A DNA stretch of 64,000 bases from assembly GCA_900542505.1 (NCBI GenBank), contig UQNV01000005.1:6523-70522 (forward strand), written 5' to 3'. The position numbers and the translations under genes were made by a program. This DNA comes from an uncultured Alistipes sp. (GTDB lineage: Bacteria > Bacteroidota > Bacteroidia > Bacteroidales > Rikenellaceae). Numbering within the stretch: position 1 is the stretch's first letter; the number at the start of each line of letters is the position of its first letter. The notes under the pieces are model-generated. The model searched no databases. It saw only the letters and a list, made by a program, of their open reading frames with translations, and had not been told where the DNA came from. Below are positions 25,989 to 35,756 of this stretch, in pieces.

Positions 25989-26086
25989 CCATGCACCATG
26001 CATCCTGCACCCTGCATCCTGCACCCTGCACCCTGCTTCCTGCTTCCCGCTTCCTGCTTCCTGCTTCCTGCTTCCTGCTTCCCGCG
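25989..26086. repeat. Heptanucleotide tandem repeat, 14 units
   Basis: Fourteen consecutive 7-base units occupy 98 bp between araC and the DUF362 gene. Units drift from CCATGCA (2) through TCCTGCA/CCCTGCA to TCCTGCT (most of the right half), with TCCCGCT and TCCCGCG variants. The unit length is not a multiple of three, so apparent reading frames across it are not coding. Such tracts can change length by slippage. Confidence 0.9.
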
Positions 26087-26183
26087 GCAGAGCTACCGAG
26101 GAGGCCGGAAACGGCACAACGCAAACGGCCCGCCCCGGATACTCCGGAACGGGCCGTTGAGCCGTATGGCCGCGATGCATGCG

Positions 26184-27179
26184 TCAGTCGAGCTTGACCA
26201 GTTCGTACTTCTGGCTGCCCATGCCGAGCGCCTCGGCGTGGTCGAGCGTATGCATGCCGTGGCGCGAATCGATGCGCTCGATGAGGTGAATCTTGCCGTG
26301 GTCCTCCGACGAGCGGACCAAATCGGTGCAGGCGCGGTCGAGCGCCACGGGGTCGAGCGAGGCGAGGATGCCGATGTCGCCCATGCGCGGGTCCTCGGGC
26401 GAAGCGTCGCAGTCGCAGTCCACCGAGAGGTTGTTGGCCACGCTGATGTAGAGGATGTTGTCGCCGCAATGGTCCGCCACGGCCTTGGCCGCCTCGGCCA
26501 TCGACTCCAGGAAGTCGTCCTGCGCGGGCAGGTTCTTCCACGCTTCGGCCGGTACGCGCGTCTTGCCGGCCGAGTGAATCCACGCCTTGCCGCCGGCCGA
26601 GGCGATGCCGATGGACATGTTCTTGATGGCGCCGCCGAAGCCGCCCATGGCGTGCCCCTTGAAGTGCGAGAGGATGATGGTGAAGTCGTAGTCGAGGAAA
26701 TCCTTGCCCACGATGTCGAACGTCAGATGCTTGCCGCCCTTGACCGGAAGCTCCGCCTCACCCTCGGCATCCATGATGTCGACCGGTGCGATGGCCGTGA
26801 ACCCGTGGTCGGCCGCCGCCTTCAGATGGCTCTCCGTATCGGCCCGGCCGCCGCCGTAGGCCGTATTGCACTCGACAATCGTACCGTCGACCTTCTGCAC
26901 CAGCGCCTTGATAAGCGACGGCTGCAGGAAGTTGTGGCCGCCCGGTTCGCCGGTCGAGAGTTTGACGGCCACCTTGCCCCGGGCTTCACGGCCGAGCGCC
27001 TCGTAGATTCGGACCAGATTGTCGGACGAAATCTCCTTGAAGAAATAGACCTTCGGAAGCGTCGCCTCGGTTGCCTCGGGCTCCGAAGCGGCCGAAGCCT
27101 TGCGTTGCTTCTGCGCATTGGCGCAGCCGGTCGCGGCGAGCAGCGTCGCCAGCAGGACCGCCATAATGTTCGTTTTCAT
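26184..27179 (-). CDS. DUF362-domain lipoprotein
   Basis: A 331-residue lipoprotein (LLAATGC) whose body matches the DUF362 family: KVAVKLSTGEPGGHNFLQPSLI, IVECNTAYGGGRADTESH, ILSHFKGHAMGGFGGAIKNMSIG and ASLDPVALDRACTDLV. Many DUF362 proteins carry ferredoxin cysteines; only a few scattered Cys (CDCD, CGD) are visible here, and no complete 4Fe-4S motif. It lies 32 bp after the TonB receptor gene and shares its transcript. The function is not established. The start at 27179 is chosen for the signal peptide. Confidence 0.85.
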   Translation of the reverse strand: MKTNIMAVLLATLLAATGCANAQKQRKASAASEPEATEATLPKVYFFKEISSDNLVRIYEALGREARGKVAVKLSTGEPGGHNFLQPSLIKALVQKVDGTIVECNTAYGGGRADTESHLKAAADHGFTAIAPVDIMDAEGEAELPVKGGKHLTFDIVGKDFLDYDFTIILSHFKGHAMGGFGGAIKNMSIGIASAGGKAWIHSAGKTRVPAEAWKNLPAQDDFLESMAEAAKAVADHCGDNILYISVANNLSVDCDCDASPEDPRMGDIGILASLDPVALDRACTDLVRSSEDHGKIHLIERIDSRHGMHTLDHAEALGMGSQKYELVKLD

Positions 27180-27211
27180 TGTTTCGGGTATTTGAAGGTA
27201 TTTGCTTTGCT

Positions 27212-29146
27212 TCAGAATTTGAGTTCGATGCCGCCCATCGCCGTGGCCCGGGGCATGGGATAGCCGGCATTGATTTCGTAGCGCTGCGCCAGCAGGTTCT
27301 CGCCGCGGGCCCAGAGCGAGAGCCAGCGCGTGGCGCGGAACGAGGCCCGGAGGTTCCACAGCACGAACTCCTCGGTCCGCACGGGGTCGGTCTGCGTGTA
27401 GAGCCCGGCGATGTACTGCACGCCCGTCGTCACGCTCCAGCGCCCCTGCACGAAGGTGGCCCCCACGTAGAGCTTGTGCTCCGGAGCGGCCGGGATGGGC
27501 TGCTCCATGTGCAGGAAGCTGTAGTTGCCGTCGAGCGACCAGTGACGGTCGATGCGCCAGGCGGCCTGCAGCTCGACGCCCGCATTTTCAATCCGCCCCG
27601 AGTTCTGGTTGAGCATGCCGCTGCCGTTGGGGTTGGGGAGGGTCAGGATGAGGTTCTTGCCGTCGATGTAGAAGAGGTTCACGCCGTAGCTCAGCCGCCC
27701 CAGCCGGTGGCTGAAGGCCACCTCGTAGTTCCACATCGACTCGGGACGCAGGTCGGGATTCCGGGGCGGGAACATGTGCATCTCGCGCAGCGTCGGATAG
27801 CGGAATCCCTTCGAGGCCGAGAACTTCAGTTCGATGCCCGCACCGAGGTGGAAGGCGGCACCCGCCTGGGGCACCCATTCGGTCCCCGAGCGGGAGTGGT
27901 GGTCGACCCGCAGCCCGGCGTTGAGCGTGAGCCACGAACCGACATCCTGCCGCACGTCGACATATCCGGCCACCTCGTTCTCGTGCATGTCCACCAGCGG
28001 AGAGGTGCTCCCCGCCTGCTCGCCGCTCACATACTCGTTCCAGGCGCGGCCGCCGTAGCGGAACCAGTCGGCACCCAGCGTGATGCGGCTGCCGCGGAAG
28101 AGCTGCAGGCTCTGGTAGAGCGAAGCGCCCATCATGTCGTCGTACGAAAGGAAGCGGTCGTCGGGCGGCAGCTCGCCCTCCGACGGGGTGTAGCCGTCGT
28201 TTATCCGGTGGTCGCCCCAGTTGTAGAAGAGGCTCAGCCCTCCGGAGCTCTTCGCGTAGCGGTTCTCGACGGCCAGCGAGGCGGCGCCCCGCGTGATGCG
28301 CTGGTCACCGTCGAGCAGCCGTGCGCCGACCGGCCCGGGATAGGAGGCGTTGAAGTGCGTCACGTTCACGTCGCCGCGCAGACTCCAGTGTTCGCCCGCC
28401 TCGTAACCCAGCCGCACATTGCCGCCGTACTGTTCGAAGCCCATGTCGGCGCGGTGGCCGTCCGTACGGTTGTACGAACCGGAGAGCGTACTCGAGAAAC
28501 GCCCGCGGCGGATGAGGTTCGTCAACTCGCTCTCCAACGTATTGTAGGAGCCGTAACCAGCCCTGAGGCGGGTCTCCTCGCCGTCTTCGGCCAGATGGCG
28601 GGTGACGATGTTGACCACGCCGCCCATGGCGTTCGAGCCGTAGAGCACCGAAGCGGGTCCGCGCAGCACCTCGACCCGCTCGGCCAGGAACGACTGGCAG
28701 GCGTCGGAGACGGGGTGTCCGAAGATGCCGGCATACTGCGGATGGCCGTCGATGAGCACCATCATCCGCCCCGAGCTGCCGCTCAGTCCGCGCAGCGAGA
28801 TGTTGCCCGCCGCGCCGTTCGAGACGCCGTAGCCCATCACACCGCGCGAAGTGACGAAAAGACCCGGCACCTGCTCGCTCAGCACGGAGAGCAGCGAGGG
28901 CTGCTGTGCGCGTTCAATCGTCGGCCGGCCAATGATGGAGACACTCTGCGAGAGGTGGCGCGGCTCGGTCACCGTGCGGGCACCGGTCACCACCACCTCA
29001 CCGATTGCATAGCTCCGCGCCGGGCGGAGCGAATCCTGAGCGGGCGTGGCATCCGGCAGCGCATGGTCCGCCTCGCGGGCCTGAGCCGCGAGGCTGCATC
29101 CCGCGGCAAGGAGCAGCGTCAGAATCCGATTCGAAAGGTTCTTCAT
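27212..29146 (-). CDS. TonB-dependent receptor (BtuB/siderophore-like, no SusD)
   Basis: A 644-residue outer-membrane receptor with signal peptide, TonB-box-like IGEVVVTGAR, plug (NISLRGLSGSSGRMMVLIDGHP, ERVEVLRGPASVLYGSNAMGGVVNIVT), and a barrel ending RATAMGGIELKF. There is no N-terminal carboxypeptidase-like domain and no SusD partner, which suggests a small cargo such as a metal chelate or cofactor rather than glycan. It forms an operon with the DUF362 lipoprotein. Its promoter element is at 29193-29200. Confidence 0.9.
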   Translation of the reverse strand: MKNLSNRILTLLLAAGCSLAAQAREADHALPDATPAQDSLRPARSYAIGEVVVTGARTVTEPRHLSQSVSIIGRPTIERAQQPSLLSVLSEQVPGLFVTSRGVMGYGVSNGAAGNISLRGLSGSSGRMMVLIDGHPQYAGIFGHPVSDACQSFLAERVEVLRGPASVLYGSNAMGGVVNIVTRHLAEDGEETRLRAGYGSYNTLESELTNLIRRGRFSSTLSGSYNRTDGHRADMGFEQYGGNVRLGYEAGEHWSLRGDVNVTHFNASYPGPVGARLLDGDQRITRGAASLAVENRYAKSSGGLSLFYNWGDHRINDGYTPSEGELPPDDRFLSYDDMMGASLYQSLQLFRGSRITLGADWFRYGGRAWNEYVSGEQAGSTSPLVDMHENEVAGYVDVRQDVGSWLTLNAGLRVDHHSRSGTEWVPQAGAAFHLGAGIELKFSASKGFRYPTLREMHMFPPRNPDLRPESMWNYEVAFSHRLGRLSYGVNLFYIDGKNLILTLPNPNGSGMLNQNSGRIENAGVELQAAWRIDRHWSLDGNYSFLHMEQPIPAAPEHKLYVGATFVQGRWSVTTGVQYIAGLYTQTDPVRTEEFVLWNLRASFRATRWLSLWARGENLLAQRYEINAGYPMPRATAMGGIELKF

Positions 29147-29192
29147 GATTCAAGTTTTCGGAGCGAGGCGCGCAGCGCCTTTGCCCATGATA

Positions 29193-29200
29193 CAAAGATA
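29193..29200 (-). promoter_or_regulatory. -7 element (TATCTTTG) of the TonB receptor/DUF362 operon
   Basis: The minus strand reads TATCTTTG about 46 nt upstream of the receptor start. No convincing -33 element is seen. Confidence 0.55.
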
Positions 29201-29416
29201 GTTCAAATGAACGGTTCGGCTGCACGCCGGGGTCCGGAAATTCACCGGAAACCGGCCGGCGTCTTTTCGTCGGCACAGCATCGGCAGCCCGGGGAAGGCC
29301 CCGCGTGTCGGCACCCTCCTCCACGATGCAAAATTAAGCGGCAGCCGCCCGCAACCGCCTATCCCGATTACGGGATACCCTACCCGTTTTACGGATTGTC
29401 GCCCGGCGCACAACGG

Positions 29417-29454
29417 CAGCACCCTCCGTCCCGTTGTCGGGACGGAGGGTGCTG
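29417..29454 (-). terminator. Hairpin 3' of malQ
   Basis: A perfect 17-bp inverted repeat (29417-29433 with 29438-29454) with a TTGT loop lies just beyond the malQ stop. There is no long T-run, so termination efficiency is uncertain. Confidence 0.7.
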
Positions 29455-29480
29455 TCCGATTCGAATGCCGGAGGGCGGCG

Positions 29481-32093
29481 TCAATTCCGGCCGCTGACGG
29501 CAATCATGTCGCAGAGCGTCGTGTTGAAATCCTCGGCTTCGAGCAGCTGCTCGAGCGTCAGGTGCATGCGGTAGCGCCAGTAGTAGCGGGGAATGGCCGG
29601 GACGTTGATGCGCTCCTTTTCGGGGTCGGCCGCGCGCAGCCCCTCATCCATCGCAAGCCAGTCCTGCAGCGGCAGGATGGCGAACATGGCGGGCGACGAG
29701 AGGTGCATCCCGACGATGCGCCGGCAGAGCCACGGCTCGCACTCTTCGGGAACAGGTCCCTCGCCGTGAAGCACCTCGCGGTAGAAGCGCTCCGTCACGG
29801 TGCGCTCCTCGCGCCACCAGGCGCGCAGCGGCGTCATGTCGTGGGTCGAGGTCGAGCAGACGCACAGGTAGGGATAATCGGCCGTCGAGGCGAAGCTCGC
29901 ACCCGCCGTCTTGGGCATGCGCTGGATTTCGAGCGAGAGAATCTGCAGCATGCGCATCGTCTCGGGCACGCAGTCGGGTATCATGCCGAGGTCCTCACCG
30001 CAGGCGAGCATGTCGGTGGCCGTGAGCAGCACGGGCAGCTTGCGCAGTGCCGAATCGCGCCAGAAGAGGTCGTGACGGCGGTAGAAGAAGTCGTCGTGCA
30101 GCCGCGCGAAGGCCTCCTGCAGCCAGGCGGGCAGCCGCCGGTACGAGTGGGTCGAGCCGCCCGCAATACGCGGGTGGTAATGCCCCCTGCGGTAGGGGTC
30201 CTCGACGAAGAGCACGTCGTCGAGCAGCGTCAACAACCCCTCGCGCATGCGACGGTCGTGCTCCCCGTCGCCCGGATAGCGGGCCGCCGCGCCGCGCTGC
30301 GTCGAGCACGAGGCGACGAGCCGGCCGCCGCGGATGCAGTCGCGCCGCACCTCGTCGGCCAGGTCGCCGAAAATCGCCACGAGCGTCTGCTCGTCGAGCG
30401 GTGGAGTCGTATACCGGCCATCCGAGAGGTCAAACCCCATGCGGCGCAGCTCCCCGGCCTCATAGGGCATCGCCGGATTGAAGTGGCCCACGAGGCCGTG
30501 GAGCGCCCCGGCGGGAATCTCCCAGATGCGGAAGAAGCCGAGGATATGGTCGATGCGGTAGGCGTCGAAGTATTCGGACATCTTGTGCAGCCGCGAGCGC
30601 CACCAGGCGAAGTGGTCGCGCGCCATGCGCTCCCAGTCGTAGGTCGGGAAGCCCCAGTTCTGCCCCACTGCCGAGAAGGCGTCGGGCGGCGCTCCGGCCT
30701 GCAAATCGAGGTGGAACAGACGCGGCGACTGCCACGCGTCGGCACTCGTGCGGCCGATGCCGATGGGCAGGTCGCCCTTGAGGACGATGCCGCGGCTGTG
30801 GGCATAGCGGCTCACCTCCGAGAGCTGGAGGTGGAGATGGTACTGCACCCAGCAGTGGAAGCCCACCTCGCGGCCGTGGGCCATGCAGTAGGCCTCGACC
30901 TTGCGCCGCTCGTAGCGGGCATAGGGTCCCCACTGCGCGAAGTCGGCCGAGCCGTACTCGTCGCGCAGGCAGCGGTAGGCGGCATAGGGCAGCAGCCAGT
31001 GGCGGTTGGTCTCGACGAAGGCCTTGTAGTCGGCCCGGGACGCCGTGCGCGCTCCGCAGCGGGCGAAGGCCGCACGCAGCAGCCGCTCCTTGGTGCGGTT
31101 GACCCGCTCGTAGTCGACCTCCCCGAGCGCGTTCAGCTCGTCGCGCAGACGGCGGTATTCGTCATCCTCGGCAACGCCCGCCGCCGTCAGGCGGAGGAAC
31201 TGGGGATGGAGCGCATAGATGGAGTTGGCGTTGTAGGGATAGGAGTCCTCCCACGTGCCGCTCATCGTGGTGTCGTTGACCGGCAGCAGCTGAATCACGC
31301 GCTGGCGTGTCGCCGCAGCCCAGTCGACAAGCAGCTTGAGGTCGAGGAACTCCCCGACGCCGAAGCTCTCGCGCGAGCGGAGCGAAAAGACCGGTATGGC
31401 CGTTCCGGCGCTCCGCCAGCGACGTTCCGGAAAGCGCGGCTGCAGCGAGGCATCGACAAGGAACCCGTCACCCGCCGGAGTGCTCCAGCGGCGGTTCTCA
31501 CCCTCTTCCCACAACAGGGGACGCACCTCTCCGCGGCCGACGACCACCAGTTTGTAGGCCGCCCCCTCGGGAAGCGACAACGCGCAGCTCCATTCGGGAA
31601 AGGCCGCATCGTCGAACGGCAGCGCGCGCTGCCAGTTGTCGATGCACTCCGAGGCGAGGCCCAGCCGCTCGTCGGGACGGATGTCGGGCGCCACGACCCG
31701 CAGCAGCACACCCTGCTGCGGATGCAGCCCGCGGGCCGGCCGACCAGCCCGCGACGGCGCAGCCGTTCGGGCGAAGATGCCGCGCGTAAAGGCCGCCGAG
31801 CGGAAAGGGGCGTCGGCGGGAAGCTCCTGCCAGCAGTCCCTGATGCGGAGCCGGCGCAGCGGCGGCAGGTCGCCGAGACGCAGACGGTGCGGATACCACT
31901 CGGTGCGGATGCACGCGCCCGCGCATTCGACGGCATAGCGGTAGGAGGCCCCGTCGTCCGCACGGCGGCATTCGGCCGTCCCGCTCCAGATTCCGTTATC
32001 GGCATATTGCAGGGCGATGCGGCGCTTGCCGAGAAGCAGGACGAGCTCTTCGCCCCACCGGGTGCGGTATTCGATTTCGAAGGTGATTTTCAT
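29481..32093 (-). CDS. malQ: 4-alpha-glucanotransferase (GH77) with N-terminal starch-binding domains
   Basis: An 870-residue amylomaltase/disproportionating enzyme. The first ~270 residues contain two CBM20-like starch-binding modules (DPE2-type layout). The GH77 catalytic domain follows from about residue 275 (IPVFSLRSRESFGVGEFLDLK). The nucleophile is Asp515 in YRIDHILGFF and the acid/base is Glu700 in ACGEDLGMIP. It transfers alpha-1,4-glucan segments in cytoplasmic glycogen/maltooligosaccharide metabolism; no signal peptide is present. A monocistronic unit with promoter element at 32130-32137 is likely. The start at 32093 is preferred to 32153. Confidence 0.93.
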   Translation of the reverse strand: MKITFEIEYRTRWGEELVLLLGKRRIALQYADNGIWSGTAECRRADDGASYRYAVECAGACIRTEWYPHRLRLGDLPPLRRLRIRDCWQELPADAPFRSAAFTRGIFARTAAPSRAGRPARGLHPQQGVLLRVVAPDIRPDERLGLASECIDNWQRALPFDDAAFPEWSCALSLPEGAAYKLVVVGRGEVRPLLWEEGENRRWSTPAGDGFLVDASLQPRFPERRWRSAGTAIPVFSLRSRESFGVGEFLDLKLLVDWAAATRQRVIQLLPVNDTTMSGTWEDSYPYNANSIYALHPQFLRLTAAGVAEDDEYRRLRDELNALGEVDYERVNRTKERLLRAAFARCGARTASRADYKAFVETNRHWLLPYAAYRCLRDEYGSADFAQWGPYARYERRKVEAYCMAHGREVGFHCWVQYHLHLQLSEVSRYAHSRGIVLKGDLPIGIGRTSADAWQSPRLFHLDLQAGAPPDAFSAVGQNWGFPTYDWERMARDHFAWWRSRLHKMSEYFDAYRIDHILGFFRIWEIPAGALHGLVGHFNPAMPYEAGELRRMGFDLSDGRYTTPPLDEQTLVAIFGDLADEVRRDCIRGGRLVASCSTQRGAAARYPGDGEHDRRMREGLLTLLDDVLFVEDPYRRGHYHPRIAGGSTHSYRRLPAWLQEAFARLHDDFFYRRHDLFWRDSALRKLPVLLTATDMLACGEDLGMIPDCVPETMRMLQILSLEIQRMPKTAGASFASTADYPYLCVCSTSTHDMTPLRAWWREERTVTERFYREVLHGEGPVPEECEPWLCRRIVGMHLSSPAMFAILPLQDWLAMDEGLRAADPEKERINVPAIPRYYWRYRMHLTLEQLLEAEDFNTTLCDMIAVSGRN

Positions 32094-32129
32094 AAGTCGG
32101 GTCGTTTGATTCGGCCGTTTCCGGCCACA

Positions 32130-32137
32130 CAAAAATA
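32130..32137 (-). promoter_or_regulatory. -7 element (TATTTTTG) of malQ
   Basis: The minus strand reads TATTTTTG (TAnnTTTG) 37 nt upstream of the malQ start, in a locally AT-rich patch. Confidence 0.5.
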
Positions 32138-32281
32138 AAAAATTTGCCCGCATTACGGGCCCAGCCCCTCAAAAAAAATTGCAGCCGCCCAAGCGGCTAA
32201 GCCTCAGCGAGATGGGAGGGCCGGGATGGTCCCGCGCCGAAAAAATCGCGCCGCAACCGCTCCCGAAACGGAAAAAAAGCC

Positions 32282-32289
32282 TATCTTTG
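32282..32289 (+). promoter_or_regulatory. -7 element (TATCTTTG) of the B12 uptake locus
   Basis: TATCTTTG lies immediately upstream of the riboswitch, so transcription would begin near the 5' end of the aptamer. Confidence 0.65.
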
Positions 32290-32291
32290 CG

Positions 32292-32470
32292 ACCGATTGG
32301 TTCCGTAGAGACCCTTCCGGTCTCATGGATTAAAAGGGAATCGGGTGCAAGTCCCGAACAGTCCCGCTGCTGTGAAGCTCCACCAATTCTGACGAACATC
32401 ATGACCACTGACACGACGTGTCGGGAAGGTTTCGCAGAAGGAGTCAGTCAGAAGACCTGCCATCGAATTT
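32292..32470 (+). promoter_or_regulatory. Cobalamin riboswitch
   Basis: Conserved cobalamin-aptamer blocks occur in order. AAAAGGGAATCGGGTGCAAG begins at 32333, followed by TCCCGAACAGTCCCGCTGCTG (GGTGcaA...CCCGC core) and the B12 box around CAGAAGACCTGCCATC at 32448-32464. A closing P1 helix can form from CGAT (32294-32297) and ATCG (32462-32465). An ACCG/CGGT hairpin at about 32473-32504 may be the expression platform before the start codon at 32519. High B12 is expected to repress the downstream btu genes. Confidence 0.95.
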
Positions 32471-32518
32471 ATACCGTTTGACCGGGCCCGAGGATAGGAC
32501 GGTCGAATAGACAGAACG

Positions 32519-34525
32519 ATGTTTTACAGATTTTACGGTTTTCTCAAACTGTTCATACCCGTATGTGCGGGTCTGAACCTGTGTCTACAGGCGCAAGCCC
32601 AAAGCCTCGACTCGCTCCAGCATGTCGAGGAGGTCGTCATCACGGGTCGCCTCGTGCGCCGCGAGGTGATACCCGTACAGGAGCTCTCGGGCAAGGCGCT
32701 CCACCGGCTGGGGGCACACAACGTGGCCGACGCGCTGCGTTACTTTTCGGGGGTGCAAATCAAGGACTACGGCGGCGTGGGCGGTCTGAAGACGGTCAAC
32801 ATCCGCTCGATGGGCACCAACCACGTGGGGGTCTTCTACGACGGCATCGAGCTGGGCAACGCCCAGAACGGCACGGTCGACCTGGGGCGCTTCTCGCTCG
32901 ACAACATGGAGGCCATCACGCTCTACAACGGACAGAAGAGCGCCGTTTTCCAGCCGGCCAAGGACTTCGGCTCGTCGGGGTCGATTTACCTCTAGAGCCG
33001 CACGCCCCGTTTCGAGGAGGGGGAGCGCGACCACGTGAAGGCGACCTTCCGGAGCGGCTCGTTCGGCGTCATCAATCCCGCACTGCTCTGGGAGCACCGC
33101 ATCACCGACCGCGTGAGCAGCTCGCTCAGCGCCGAATACCTCCGTTCGTCGGGCCGCTACCGCTTCACCTACCGGATGGAGGAGGGCTACGACACCACGG
33201 CCGTGCGCCGCAACGGCGACATCAACGCCCTGCGCGTCGAGGGCGGGACCTACGGCCGGCTCGAGCAGGGATACTGGCGTGCGAAGGCCTATTTCTACAC
33301 CTCGGAGCGGGGATATCCCGGCGCCGTGGTGCGCAACAAGTTCTCGCACGAGGACCGTCAGTGGGACACCAACTTTTTCGTCCAGGGGGCGCTCAAGAAG
33401 GACTTCGAGCCGTGGTACAGCCTGCTCGTCAACGCCAAGTACGCCTACGACTACCTCCACTATCTGGCCGACCCCCGCAAGGACGAGTCCATCATGTACA
33501 CCGACAACCGCTATTACCAGCAGGAGCTCTACCTCTCGGCGGCCAACCGCTTCACCATCTTCCCCTGGTGGGAGGCGAGCTTCTCGGCCGACTATCAGTT
33601 CAACCTGCTCAACTCCGACATGCGCGACTTCGCCTACCCGCGGCGCCATACGCTGCTGGCCTCCGTGGCCACGGTCCTGCGCTTCGGGCGCGTCGAGCTC
33701 CAGGCCAGCCTGCTCGGGACGCTCGTCCACGACCGCACGCAGGGCGAGGCGGCGCCCGACAAGCAGAAGCTCACCCCGGCCGTTTTCCTCTCCTGGAAGC
33801 CCTTCGCCCGGACCGACTTCAACCTGCGCGCCTTCTACAAGCGGATTTTCCGCATGCCGACGCTCAACGACCTCTACTATACGTTTGTGGGCAACGTCAA
33901 CCTCGACCCCGAATTCACCACGCAGTACGACGTGGGCTTCACCTACGGATGGACATTCGACCGCACCTGGCTGCGCCATCTGAGCATCCAGGCCGACGTC
34001 TACTACAACGAGGTGGAGAACAAAATCGTCGCCACCCCCACCTCGAACTTCTTCCGCTGGACGATGGTCAATCTGGGCAACGTCGAAATCCGCGGCGTCG
34101 ACGCCGCACTCGAGAGCGGCTGGGCCATCGGCCGCGACTTCACGCTCACTGCGCGCCTCAACTACACCTACCAGCAGGCGCAGGACTTCACCGACCCGAC
34201 GAGCGAGTTCTACGGCGGGCAGATTCCCTACATCCCGTGGCACAGCGGCTCGGCGGCGCTCAACCTCAACTGGCGGCGCTGGGAGGCGAGCTACAGCTTC
34301 ATCTACACCGGCGAACGCTACTCCTCGCAGGCCAACATCGCCTACAACTACCAGCAGCCCTGGTATACGAGCGACCTCTCGCTGGGGCGCAGCTGGGAGC
34401 TGGGGCGCGGCGAGCTGCGCGCCACGCTCGAGGTGAACAACCTGCTCGACCAGCAGTACGAGGTGGTGGCCTGCTACCCAATGCCCGGCATCAACTTCAA
34501 AGTCATCGTGCAATATTCGTTCTGA
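32519..34525 (+). pseudogene. btuB: btuB: TonB-dependent cobalamin receptor interrupted by an in-frame TAG
   Basis: One continuous frame of 668 codons encodes a BtuB-type receptor: signal peptide, VEEVVITGR TonB box, plug with VNIRSMGTNHVGVFYDGIELG, and a barrel ending GINFKVIVQYSF. It is broken once, by TAG at 32993-32995 (codon 159), directly after SSGSIYL and before SRTPRFEEG, with no frame change. A single C-to-T change from CAG would create it. The 5' piece (158 aa) carries only the plug. The downstream frame has no other damage, so the change is recent, or a base-call error, or read through. It is the first gene under the B12 riboswitch, 12 bp before btuG. Confidence 0.85.
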
Positions 34526-34536
34526 GTACGCATCCC

Positions 34537-35700
34537 ATGAAAAAAAGTCTCGCAAGATTCCTGTTCCGTCCCTGCGTGCTGCTCGCCGTGCTGCTTGCCG
34601 CCGGCGCCTGCCGCAAGGAGCTGCCGATGATTCGCTCCGAGGTGGATTACGTCGCACTGCCGACCACCCCCGAGCGCATCGAGGGCTTCTTCCTGCTCAA
34701 CGAGGGCAACATGGGCAGCAACAAGTGCACCATCGACCACTTCGACGCCCGCAGCGGCGGCTACCGGCGCAACATCTACCCGGAGCGCAACCCCGGCGTG
34801 GTGAAGGAGCTGGGCGACGTGGGCAACGACCTGGCCATCCACGACCGGCGGCTCTACGCGGTGGTCAACTGCTCGAACCTCGTGGAGGTGATGGACGTCT
34901 ACACGGCCGAGCACATCGGCAGCATCTCGATTCCCAACTGCCGCTACATCGTCTTCGAGGGCGACCGCGCCTACGTGAGCTCCTATGCCGGGCCGGTGCA
35001 GATTGACCCCGAGGCACGTCCGGGCAAGGTGGTCGAAATCGACACCCGCACGCTCGAAATCACCCGCGAGGTGACCGTCGGCTACCAGCCCGAGGAGATG
35101 GTCATCACGGGCGGACGGCTCTACGTGGCCAACTCGGGCGGATACCGCTTCCCCGACTACGACCGCACGGTCTCGGTCATCGACCTCGACTCGTTCGAGG
35201 TGGTCAACACCATCGACGTGGCCATCAACCTCCACCGCATGGAGCTCGACCGCTACGGCCGCATCTACGTCAGCTCGCGCGGCGACTACTACGGCACGGG
35301 CTCCGACATCTACGTCATCGACGCGGCCTCGGAGCGCGTCATCGGCAGCCTCGGCATCGCCGCCAGCGAGATGTGCATCGACGACGACCGGCTCTACATC
35401 ATCAGCACCGAGTGGAGCTACACCTCGCAGAGCAACGAGGTCTCCTACGCCGTCTACGACACGGCCGAGCAGCGCATCGTCTCGCACAACTTCATCACCG
35501 ACGGCACCGACCGGGAGATTGTGCTGCCCTACGGCGTGGCGGTCAACCCCGAGACCAAGGAGCTCTACGTCTGCGACGCCACCAACTACGTGACGCCGGG
35601 CTATCTCTACTGCTTCTCGCCCGAGGGCAAGTTCCGCTGGCGGGTACGCACGGGCGACATCCCGGCCCACATCGCCTTCTCGCCCGAGCCCTTCTACTGA
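34537..35700 (+). CDS. btuG: BtuG-type surface cobalamin-binding lipoprotein (beta-propeller)
   Basis: A 387-residue lipoprotein (AAGAC lipobox) with repeated propeller blades, e.g. FLLNEGNMGSNKCTIDHFD, VGNDLAIHDRRLYAVVN, VEVMDVYTAEHIGSISIP, VVEIDTRTLEITREVTVG and VSVIDLDSFEVVNTID. It starts 12 bp after btuB. In Bacteroides, BtuG lids BtuB on the cell surface and binds B12 tightly; sequence style and position fit that role. The product is intact even though btuB is not. Confidence 0.88.
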   Translation: MKKSLARFLFRPCVLLAVLLAAGACRKELPMIRSEVDYVALPTTPERIEGFFLLNEGNMGSNKCTIDHFDARSGGYRRNIYPERNPGVVKELGDVGNDLAIHDRRLYAVVNCSNLVEVMDVYTAEHIGSISIPNCRYIVFEGDRAYVSSYAGPVQIDPEARPGKVVEIDTRTLEITREVTVGYQPEEMVITGGRLYVANSGGYRFPDYDRTVSVIDLDSFEVVNTIDVAINLHRMELDRYGRIYVSSRGDYYGTGSDIYVIDAASERVIGSLGIAASEMCIDDDRLYIISTEWSYTSQSNEVSYAVYDTAEQRIVSHNFITDGTDREIVLPYGVAVNPETKELYVCDATNYVTPGYLYCFSPEGKFRWRVRTGDIPAHIAFSPEPFY

Positions 35701-35756
35701 TGCGGCCCGCACGGCACAGCAATCCGACAAAAAACGACAAATATCCCATAAAAAAC

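Larger units (their letters stand above)
29147..29480. other. 334-bp gene-free spacer
   Basis: It contains the -7 element for the TonB receptor (29193-29200) and, near 29417-29454, a strong hairpin downstream of malQ. Between them I see only GC-rich sequence without coding signal. Confidence 0.6.

Noticed and set aside
25989..26086. CRISPR array
   Set aside because: Seven-base units without spacers; a simple tandem repeat and no cas genes.
32990..32998. Stop codon in btuB used as selenocysteine/pyrrolysine codon
   Set aside because: The codon is UAG in a barrel loop position, with no SECIS-like element or pyl genes in view; a point mutation is simpler.
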